A stretch of DNA of 6,927 bases from Anaerolineae bacterium (GTDB lineage Bacteria; Chloroflexota; Anaerolineae; JAFGEY01), in the NCBI GenBank assembly GCA_016931365.1, contig JAFGEY010000100.1, forward strand, positions 1-6,927, given 5' to 3'. Made by a program: the position numbers and the translations under genes. Positions 1 to 4,957 of this stretch are shown one piece after another. The notes beneath the pieces are model-generated. The model saw only the letters and a list, made by a program, of their open reading frames with translations, did no database searches and was not told the DNA's origin. Numbering within the stretch: position 1 is the first letter of the stretch; each line of letters starts with the position of its first letter.

Positions 1-214
1 AATTTCTGATCGCAGGTCTGTTATACCAGCAATTTCGTTTTTTGTTAAGGTTCAGATACGGATCAAGTGAACTCTAAACTCAAGTTGAGATACAAGATGG
101 CTGATTTTTGAATCAAGGGGAGGAATTTTGGATCCTTTTTGATCCAGTTTCGTTATACTTGAAAAAGCAGGTCGCAGCCTGTTGCGTTGCGCGATCTGGA
201 TTTGAGGGGATGCG
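1..214. other. AT-richer noncoding region upstream of the sigma-like gene
   Basis: No convincing gene is visible on either strand here, and the base composition is visibly AT-richer than the coding regions that follow. The stretch holds several short palindromic words: CTCAA-G-TTGAG at 80-90, TTGAATCAA at 108-116, and a GGATC/GATCC inverted repeat at 130-134 and 141-145. A run of six T (38-43) follows a weak imperfect stem (12-17 with 25-30), which could be the remains of a terminator of a gene outside the window. The region most likely carries the promoter and any operators of the gene at 215. Confidence 0.5.
154..159 (+). promoter_or_regulatory. possible -10 box for the sigma-like gene
   Basis: TATACT matches the sigma-70 -10 consensus at five of six positions and lies about 55 nt upstream of the start codon at 215. 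No good -35 box is found at the usual distance; the nearest is TTGGAT at 128-133 with a 20-nt spacer, which is too long. The call is weak and rests on the -10 box alone. Confidence 0.3.
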
Positions 215-550
215 TTGAATCAAGCGGCTATCGGGGACAGTGATTTGAGTGACGCAGACCTGGTCGAACGCGCACAGCAGGGCGAGATAAACGCCGTTGG
301 CGAGCTGTACGACCGGCACTATGCGCGCATCTTTCGCTATCTGTGGTCGCGCGTAGGCAGCCGTCCTGTGGCCGAAGACCTTGCCGGGCAGGTGTTTTTG
401 CAGATGGTTAAGGCTTTATCCACCTATCGATGGCAAAATGTGCCCTTTCAGGCCTGGTTGTATCGCATTGCCCACAACCTGATGGTCGACTATGTGCGCA
501 AGCAGTCGCCGCTGCACAACGTGCCGTTGTACGAAGCGTCGGCGCAATAG
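215..550 (+). CDS. ECF-type RNA polymerase sigma factor, region 2 only (short or truncated)
   Basis: The 111-residue product matches sigma-70 region 2 of the extracytoplasmic-function group, which binds core RNA polymerase and the -10 element. After a typical lead-in (DLVERAQQG, residues 15-23) come AEDLAGQVFL (53-62) and FQAWLYRIAHNLMVDYVRK (78-96), covering regions 2.1-2.4. The protein stops about 15 residues later, in what would be the linker; region 4, which reads the -35 element, is absent. ECF factors are usually about 160-200 residues. The start is TTG at 215, preceded by GAGGGG (204-209); an ATG at 210 is followed after one codon by a stop in its own frame. A second TTG lies at 245. 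A strong terminator follows within 30 nt, and no region 4 remnant is seen in another frame. It may be a decayed sigma gene, one half of a split sigma factor, or a regulator that competes for core enzyme. Fold assignment is confident; function is not. Confidence 0.75.
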   Translation: MNQAAIGDSDLSDADLVERAQQGEINAVGELYDRHYARIFRYLWSRVGSRPVAEDLAGQVFLQMVKALSTYRWQNVPFQAWLYRIAHNLMVDYVRKQSPLHNVPLYEASAQ

Positions 551-578
551 ACGATATCAAAATCGTGAGACTAAATTT

Positions 579-607
579 GAGCGCCGCTCCAGCGGCGCTC
601 TTTTTTT
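579..607 (+). terminator. strong intrinsic terminator after the sigma-like gene
   Basis: GAGCGCCGC (579-587) and GCGGCGCTC (592-600) form a perfect 9-bp GC-rich stem around a TCCA loop, followed directly by seven T (601-607). It closes the transcript of the sigma-like gene and separates it from the kinase gene. A weaker 5-bp hairpin (ACGAT 551-555 with ATCGT 562-566) lies between the stop codon and this terminator. Confidence 0.93.
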
Positions 608-676
608 GGATTGGGCATTTGCCTGGAATGTGGTTTTGGGCGAAAATAGCATCAAATCTGTGTAAGGCAGGTGCGC

Positions 677-1639
677 ATGTTGTTACCCGTCATTGAAACA
701 TGGAAGCAGTGGGGCGCGATATTCACCGACGTCGCCCAATGGACGCCGGCCGTGCGCGAGATCTGTCGGCGGGAAGGGATTGCCTTTGGGCACATTGAAG
801 CCGGGTATCCGGGCACCAACGCCGTTTTTGTGCTCGATGGGCAGTGGGTGGTCAAGATTTATGCCCCTTTTTGCCACGCCGATTTTGACCTGGAACGCAC
901 GCTCTATCCGCTGTTGAGTGAAATGACCCACATCCCGTCGCCGCGCCTGCTGGCCGAGGGGGTGCTCGAAGATGCGATGTGCTGGCCGTATATCGTGATG
1001 GATTTCAGACCGGGCCAGCCGATTCGCGAGGTACGCGCGCAGATTTCACCCGAAAACCGAGTCGAGGTCGCTGCATCACTGGGCGCGATGACCCATGAAC
1101 TGCACGGCATCCCGCTGGCGCGGGTGGCACGGGTGGAAAATCCAAGAAACGACTGGCCCGCTTTTCGTCGCCAGCGGTTGGCCAACTGTCTGACGGAGCT
1201 GGAGACCAAAGCCGGGCTGTCGGCGCTGGTGTTGGATGAAATGATCGCCTTTGTAGCGGTGCAAACCAGCACCGAGTCTGCGCCAGTGATGCTCGTCAAC
1301 GGCGATCTGACCGAGGATCACGTTTTGTTGGAAGAGCAGGGTGGTCGATGGCGAGTGTCTGGCCTGCTTGACTTTGCCGATGCGCTGATCGCGCCGCGCG
1401 CCTACGAGTGGATCGCGCTGTGGTTTGGCGCATTGGATCAGCGGCCCGATGAATTTGCGGCCTTTATGCGTAGCTATGATCCGGTGATCGCACTGGATGA
1501 TACTTTCTTTCAAGAAGCGCTGCTATTCACTTTTTTGCATCAATTTGGCGCCGGGATCATCGCCCACGTTTTGAAAAAGCAGGGACATCCGCCGCCACTG
1601 TCGTTGGCCGATCTGAAGCGGTTTTTGTGGCGGCAATAA
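677..1639 (+). CDS. APH-fold phosphotransferase (aminoglycoside phosphotransferase/choline kinase superfamily), substrate unknown
   Basis: The product is about 320 residues, the usual length for this kinase-like superfamily, which moves the gamma phosphate of ATP to a small-molecule hydroxyl. Numbering from ATG 677, an N-lobe strand ends in WVVKIY with the ATP-binding lysine K60, an acidic partner lies at E73 (LERTLYP), and the hinge reads YIVMDFRPGQPI (about 105-116). The catalytic loop is NGDLTEDHVLL: D210 is the catalytic base, but the usual leading His is Asn (N208) and the usual metal-binding Asn is His (H215). The DFG-equivalent is LLDFADA with D232. No signal peptide or membrane segment is seen, so it is cytoplasmic. 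ATG 677 is preferred because AAGG (664-667) sits 9 nt upstream; GTG 671 is in frame and would add two residues. It is a lone gene between two terminators. Fold is confident; resistance or any particular substrate cannot be claimed. Confidence 0.85.
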   Translation: MLLPVIETWKQWGAIFTDVAQWTPAVREICRREGIAFGHIEAGYPGTNAVFVLDGQWVVKIYAPFCHADFDLERTLYPLLSEMTHIPSPRLLAEGVLEDAMCWPYIVMDFRPGQPIREVRAQISPENRVEVAASLGAMTHELHGIPLARVARVENPRNDWPAFRRQRLANCLTELETKAGLSALVLDEMIAFVAVQTSTESAPVMLVNGDLTEDHVLLEEQGGRWRVSGLLDFADALIAPRAYEWIALWFGALDQRPDEFAAFMRSYDPVIALDDTFFQEALLFTFLHQFGAGIIAHVLKKQGHPPPLSLADLKRFLWRQ

Positions 1640-1640
1640 A

Positions 1641-1672
1641 TCAGGCCCGCGCTCTCAAGAGTGCGGGCCTGA
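1641..1672. terminator. bidirectional terminator between convergent kinase and GT2 genes
   Basis: TCAGGCCCGC (1641-1650) pairs perfectly with GCGGGCCTGA (1663-1672), and the stem continues inward to about 14 bp with one G-T pair around a TCAA loop (1655-1658). It begins 1 nt after the kinase stop codon and lies 42 nt beyond the stop of the convergent glycosyltransferase. On the minus strand it is followed by TTTATT, on the plus strand only by CGTTTGAG, so it should work better for the glycosyltransferase. Confidence 0.82.
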
Positions 1673-1713
1673 CGTTTGAGACGTTTGCGGCAGTTTACTC
1701 CAAAAACACACGC

Positions 1714-2418
1714 TTAACGGCGGAACATATAGATCAAACCATATTTGAGGATGACGTAAATCGCGCGCACGCCATCTTTCCAGCCGATCTTTTTGCCTTC
1801 TTCGTAGGTGCGCCCGTAATAGGAGATGCCCACCTCGTAAATGGGGCAGCCCAGGTACGCGACCTTGGCTGTCACTTCCGGCTCAAAGCCAAAGCGATTT
1901 TCTTTCAGTTTGATTTGATCGAGCACGTTCTTTTTAAAGACCTTGTAACAGACTTCCATATCGGTCAGGTTGAGGTCAGTGAACATATTCGATGCCAGGG
2001 TCAACACCTTGTTCATCAGCGAGTGCCAAAAATAAAGCACGCGGTGCGCCTCACTGCCGATGAAACGTGAGCCATAAACCACGTCGGCTTTGCCGTCGAG
2101 GATGGGGCGCAGCAGCTTGGGGTATTCGGCAGGGTCGTATTCCAGGTCGGCATCCTGCACCAGCACGATGTCGCCAGTGGCCCTTTCAAATCCGGTGCGC
2201 AGCGCCGCGCCTTTGCCCTGATTTACCTCGTGGTAAAAGACCTTGACCGCGTTGTGATCCTGATAGCGCGCCAGAAAATCGCGTGTGCCATCTCGGGAGC
2301 AGTCGTCGACAATGACCAGTTCGCGCTCGATGGCCAGGTCGACGGCCAGTACCTTGTTGACGATCGCCTCAATGGTGTCAATCTCATTATAACAGGGCAT
2401 AACGACAGATAGTTTCAT
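1714..2418 (-). CDS. family 2 glycosyltransferase, polyprenyl (dolichyl)-phosphate sugar synthase type
   Basis: The 234-residue protein has the GT-A fold of the DPM1/DPG-synthase-like group, which transfers a hexose from a nucleotide sugar to a polyprenyl phosphate at the inner face of the membrane. It opens with the nucleotide-binding strand LSVVMPCYNE (3-12), followed by VIVDDCSRDGT (35-45), NQGKGAALRTGF (66-77) and the metal-binding QDADLEYDP (88-96, DxD at D89/D91). VVYGSRF and the acceptor-side NRFGFEPEVTAK follow. It lacks the C-terminal membrane helices of the longer GtrB-like members. The start is ATG 2418, where the family homology begins; GAGGT lies 9 nt upstream. The frame is open further upstream, but that extension would start at TTG inside the -35 box of its own promoter. 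The gene is alone, divergent from EF-G. It could supply the lipid-linked donor for the GT39-type enzyme at 4958-6742, but that is inference, and the sugar is unknown. Confidence 0.9.
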   Translation of the reverse strand: MKLSVVMPCYNEIDTIEAIVNKVLAVDLAIERELVIVDDCSRDGTRDFLARYQDHNAVKVFYHEVNQGKGAALRTGFERATGDIVLVQDADLEYDPAEYPKLLRPILDGKADVVYGSRFIGSEAHRVLYFWHSLMNKVLTLASNMFTDLNLTDMEVCYKVFKKNVLDQIKLKENRFGFEPEVTAKVAYLGCPIYEVGISYYGRTYEEGKKIGWKDGVRAIYVILKYGLIYMFRR

Positions 2419-2461
2419 ATCAATTCGACCTCGAGAGAATGGGATGGGCGAAAACGCGGCT

Positions 2462-2490
2462 AGCATATCACATAAGGGATGGATTGTCAA
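2462..2490 (-). promoter_or_regulatory. sigma-70 promoter for the GT2 gene
   Basis: Read on the minus strand, TTGACA (2490-2485) and TATGCT (2467-2462) are separated by exactly 17 nt. A TG one base upstream of the -10 box gives an extended -10 motif (TGA-TATGCT). The start of transcription would be near 2455, leaving a leader of about 37 nt before ATG 2418. Confidence 0.82.
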
Positions 2491-2503
2491 TTTAGCTTGA
2501 CAA
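2484..2503. repeat. palindrome joining the two divergent -35 boxes
   Basis: TTGTCAA (2484-2490) and TTGACAA (2497-2503) are perfect inverted arms around a 6-nt centre (TTTAGC). Each arm contains one of the two -35 hexamers, whose centres are only 12 bp apart, about one helical turn. The arrangement could be a by-product of two consensus boxes meeting, or a binding site for a dimeric regulator of both genes. Confidence 0.8.
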
Positions 2504-2525
2504 AGGGGTCATTCGAGTGTATAAT
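2497..2525 (+). promoter_or_regulatory. perfect-consensus sigma-70 promoter for the EF-G gene
   Basis: TTGACA (2497-2502) and TATAAT (2520-2525) both match the consensus exactly and are separated by 17 nt. Transcription should start near 2532, giving a leader of about 164 nt ahead of ATG 2696. Such a promoter suggests high basal initiation, so any control is likely to act on the leader or by blocking the promoter. Confidence 0.93.
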
Positions 2526-2535
2526 GTTACTTGTT

Positions 2536-2565
2536 GGCGCAGGCGTGACAGCCGCGCCTATTTTT
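2536..2565 (+). terminator. terminator-like hairpin at the 5' end of the EF-G leader
   Basis: GGCGC (2536-2540) and GGC (2542-2544) pair with GCC (2551-2553) and GCGCC (2554-2558), giving 8 bp with one bulged A and a GTGACA loop. TATTTTT follows at once (2559-2565). This looks like an intrinsic terminator only about 35 nt after the predicted transcription start, upstream of the gene it would silence. The 3' arm can also pair elsewhere: CGCCTAT (2555-2561) with ATAGGCG (2613-2619), or GCGCC with GGCGC at 2584-2588. A simple structured 5' end is the alternative. Confidence 0.5.
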
Positions 2566-2611
2566 GTGTGTAGGTTGGTTTCGGGCGCAAACACGTGTGT
2601 GTGAAGAAGTT

Positions 2612-2672
2612 CATAGGCGGTTGTGTCTGGAATGATGCCGTGAGTGCATCGGCGAGGACACAGCCGCCTATG
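2612..2672 (+). promoter_or_regulatory. long hairpin in the EF-G leader, just upstream of the ribosome-binding site
   Basis: The arms 2612-2627 (beginning CATAGGCGG) and 2657-2672 (ending GCCGCCTATG) form a 16-bp stem with a single G-U pair. Inside it, GATGC (2634-2638) and GCATC (2646-2650) make a second short stem. The hairpin ends 6 nt before AAAGGA (2679-2684), the likely Shine-Dalgarno sequence, which sits 11 nt before ATG 2696. It leaves that site free, so it may act as a protein-binding or transcript-stability element or as one state of a switch. I do not recognise it as a named RNA family. Confidence 0.7.
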
Positions 2673-2695
2673 CTTGTGAAAGGACATTGAACTGA

Positions 2696-4771
2696 ATGGC
2701 ACCGACTTGGGATTTGAACCGCATCCGCAATATCGGCATTATCGCTCACATCGATGCAGGCAAAACGACGACGACGGAGCGGATTTTGTATTATACCGGC
2801 AGCACACACCGGCTGGGCAATGTGGACGATGGTAACACCGTGACCGACTTTATGCCGCAGGAGCGAGAGCGCGGCATCACTATCCAGGCGGCGGCGATCA
2901 CTTGCGCCTGGCGCGATTACCAGATCAATCTGATCGACACGCCGGGGCACATCGATTTTACTGCCGAAGTGCAGCGCTCGCTGCGCGTGCTTGACGGCGG
3001 CGTCGTCGTCCTAGATGGCGTGGCGGGCGTCGAACCGCAATCGGAGACGGTGTGGCGGCAGGCCGACCGTTTTGGTGTGCCGCGCATCTGCTTTGTGAAC
3101 AAGATGGATCGCGTGGGAGCCGATTTCTGGCATGTGCTCGACACGATCCGCGAGCGATTGGGCGCGCATCCGGCGGCTGTGCAGATGCCGATGGGCACAG
3201 AGCGCGATTTTCACGGCGTTGTTGATCTGGTTGAGATGTGCGGCGTGTTTTTTGCTGATGACGACGGCAGCCAGCCTGAAATTGGCCCGATCCCGCCGGC
3301 GTTGCTTGACGAGGCGCAGCACCGCCGCGTGCAGTTGATCGAGGCGCTGGCCGACCTGGATGACGAGATTGCTATGCTGTACCTGGAAGGGGAGGCGATC
3401 TCGGCAGATCAGTTGCGCGCTTCGATTCGTAAAGCAACGCTAAATAACAAACTGATCCCGGTGCTGCTCGGTTCGTCGCTCAAGAACAAGGGTGTGCAGC
3501 GTCTGCTCGATGCGGTGCTCGATTACCTGCCTTCACCGTTGGATCGTGGTGCGGTGCAGGGCATCAACTCCAGTGAACACACAGACGTGATCTGCCCGGT
3601 CAATGTCGATGATCCGGCCGTGGCTTTGGTGTTCAAGATCACCACCGATCCCTATGTGGGGCGGTTGGCCTATCTCCGTGTCTATGCGGGCACCGTGCGC
3701 CGTGGCGAGACGGTGATCAATGCTCTGACCGGCGACAAGGAGCGCATCGGGCGGTTGGTGCGCATGCACGCCGACCATCGTGAAGAGGTTGAACAAGTGC
3801 GCGCGGGCGACATTGGCGCGGTGCTCGGTCTCAAGACGATCACTACCGGCGAAACCCTATCGATGCCAGAGCGCTCGGTGGTGCTGGAGCGCATCTCGTT
3901 TCCCGCGCCGGTTGTTGAGATGTCGATCGCGCCGGCAACCAAGGCCGATCAAGACAAGCTGGGTCTGGCCTTACATCGTCTGTCTGAAGAAGACCCCACG
4001 TTACGCGTGCGCTTTGACGCACAGACTAACGAGACTGTCATCGCCGGGATGGGCGAGCTGCACCTCGAAGTGGCCGTCGACCGACTCAAGCGCGAGTTCA
4101 AGGTTGTGGCCAATGTCGGCGCGCCGGAGGTGGCCTATTGTGAGACGATCACCCGCGCCGTGCGCAGTGAAGGCCGTCTGGTCAAGCAGACCGGTGGGCA
4201 CGGGCAGTTTGCGCATGTGGTGATCGAGATGGAGCCGCTGGAGCCGGGTTCGGGGTTCGTGTTTGAGGATTCGCTGGTTGGTAGCAGCATCCCGCGCACC
4301 TATCTGCCGGCGATCAAGACGGGCATCGAGGACGCAATGAACAATGGCGTGCTCGGTGGGTATCCGGTGGTCGATGTCAAGGTCTCGGTGGTCGATGGCA
4401 AGCATCATGAAGTCGATTCGTCGGAAATTGCTTTCCGCCTGGCGGCATCGATGGCGTTCAAAGATGGCATGCGCAAGGCTACGCCGATAATGCTCGAGCC
4501 GATGATGAAGATAGAGATCGTCGCGCCGGATGAATATACGGGCGACATTATGTCCGAACTGAGTATGCGCCGCGCCAAAGTGCTGGGTATTGAACTGCGT
4601 GGCGGCACGACCCAGACCGTGCGCGCGCACGTGCCGCTGGCGACGATGTTTGGCTATGCGACCAGCCTGCGTTCGCGCACACAGGGACGCGGCACCTTTG
4701 TGATGGAATTTGACCATTATGCGCAGATCAGCAGCCAGGTGTTGGAAAAGCTGCTCAAACGCGCGGCATAA
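2696..4771 (+). CDS. elongation factor G family GTPase, probably an EF-G2-type paralogue
   Basis: The 691-residue protein has full EF-G length. The GTPase domain shows the P-loop AHIDAGKT (17-24), switch I ending RERGITI (57-63), DTPGH (81-85), NKMD (135-138) and GSSLKNKG (259-266). Domain II starts around 300. Domain III carries GMGELHLEVAVDRLKREFKV. Domain IV has the GGHGQFAHV loop and the tip DGKHHEVDSSE (567-577) with the conserved His at 571. Domain V ends in TQGRGTF and FDHY. EF-G drives tRNA-mRNA translocation and, with RRF, ribosome recycling. The words VDDGNTVTDFM (43-53) and QERERGITIQ (55-64) resemble mitochondrial EF-G2/GFM2 and spirochaete-type EF-G2 more than housekeeping EF-G, from memory of those families. 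The gene stands alone with a consensus promoter, a structured leader and its own terminator, not beside rpsL, rpsG or tuf, which fits a paralogue. Family membership is near certain; the EF-G2 role is inference. Confidence 0.96.
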   Translation: MAPTWDLNRIRNIGIIAHIDAGKTTTTERILYYTGSTHRLGNVDDGNTVTDFMPQERERGITIQAAAITCAWRDYQINLIDTPGHIDFTAEVQRSLRVLDGGVVVLDGVAGVEPQSETVWRQADRFGVPRICFVNKMDRVGADFWHVLDTIRERLGAHPAAVQMPMGTERDFHGVVDLVEMCGVFFADDDGSQPEIGPIPPALLDEAQHRRVQLIEALADLDDEIAMLYLEGEAISADQLRASIRKATLNNKLIPVLLGSSLKNKGVQRLLDAVLDYLPSPLDRGAVQGINSSEHTDVICPVNVDDPAVALVFKITTDPYVGRLAYLRVYAGTVRRGETVINALTGDKERIGRLVRMHADHREEVEQVRAGDIGAVLGLKTITTGETLSMPERSVVLERISFPAPVVEMSIAPATKADQDKLGLALHRLSEEDPTLRVRFDAQTNETVIAGMGELHLEVAVDRLKREFKVVANVGAPEVAYCETITRAVRSEGRLVKQTGGHGQFAHVVIEMEPLEPGSGFVFEDSLVGSSIPRTYLPAIKTGIEDAMNNGVLGGYPVVDVKVSVVDGKHHEVDSSEIAFRLAASMAFKDGMRKATPIMLEPMMKIEIVAPDEYTGDIMSELSMRRAKVLGIELRGGTTQTVRAHVPLATMFGYATSLRSRTQGRGTFVMEFDHYAQISSQVLEKLLKRAA

Positions 4772-4777
4772 TTCAGT

Positions 4778-4820
4778 AACAAAACCTCCCAAGTCTCAAG
4801 GCTTGGGAGGTTTTGTTTTT
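4778..4820. terminator. strong, probably bidirectional terminator after EF-G
   Basis: AACAAAACCTCCCAAG (4778-4793) pairs perfectly with CTTGGGAGGTTTTGTT (4802-4817), a 16-bp stem around an 8-nt loop. The distal stem and tail read TTTTGTTTTT (4811-4820) on the plus strand. On the minus strand the 3' side reads GGTTTTGTT, so it may also stop transcripts of the convergent GT39-type gene, although the repeat at 4854-4900 lies in between. Confidence 0.92.
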
Positions 4821-4839
4821 GCAATATCGAGTCCGATCT

Positions 4840-4853
4840 GGAAATAGGTTTCC
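4840..4853. repeat. small hairpin next to the palindromic repeat
   Basis: GGAAA (4840-4844) and TTTCC (4849-4853) are inverted arms around TAGG. It abuts the larger palindrome at 4854-4900 and may be part of the same element; the short arms make a chance origin possible. Confidence 0.4.
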
Positions 4854-4900
4854 GGTAGGGGCGCGTGCAACACTGCGTGTTGCCTGCTGCGCCCCTAACC
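4854..4900. repeat. nested palindromic intergenic element (REP-like)
   Basis: The outer arms TAGGGGCGC (4856-4864) and GCGCCCCTA (4889-4897) pair perfectly. GG (4854-4855) and CC (4899-4900) extend them past a one-base bulge. Inside lies a second perfect stem, GCAACAC (4867-4873) with GTGTTGC (4877-4883), around a 3-nt loop. The element sits in the gap between the convergent EF-G and GT39-type genes, the usual place for REP or small nonautonomous palindromic elements. The GGGGCG...CGCCCC design is one I associate with repeats in Chloroflexota and some cyanobacteria. Only one copy is in the window, so its repeated nature is not shown. It could instead be the terminator of the GT39-type transcript, but it lacks a T tract on that side. 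Confidence 0.6.
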
Positions 4901-4957
4901 GTTGGTTTAACAAGAGAGCCACTTCAAACAATCTCCCCGACTGGGCCATCACCAAAC

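Noticed and set aside
12..43. Possible terminator of a gene left of the window (imperfect stem, then six T)
   Set aside because: The stem has only five pairs with a mismatch, and the T run starts 7 nt after it; too weak to call.
619..648. Possible promoter for the kinase gene (TTGCCT with AAAATA)
   Set aside because: Both boxes are weak and the spacer is 18 nt; a promoter must exist between 607 and 677 but its position cannot be fixed from sequence.
1627..2070. Plus-strand open frame overlapping the kinase end and running antisense to the GT2 gene
   Set aside because: It would cross the bidirectional terminator at 1641-1672 and has no family resemblance; the GT2 frame on the other strand is clear.
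2419..2490. Upstream extension of the GT2 frame to 2490
   Set aside because: The extension would begin at the TTG of the -35 box, upstream of the predicted transcript start, and GT2 homology starts at ATG 2418 with a well-placed GAGGT.
4001..4792. Long minus-strand open frame (263 codons) opposite the EF-G gene
   Set aside because: It is antisense to conserved EF-G domains III-V, its translation is rich in His and Arg without a recognisable domain, and it would start inside the EF-G terminator.
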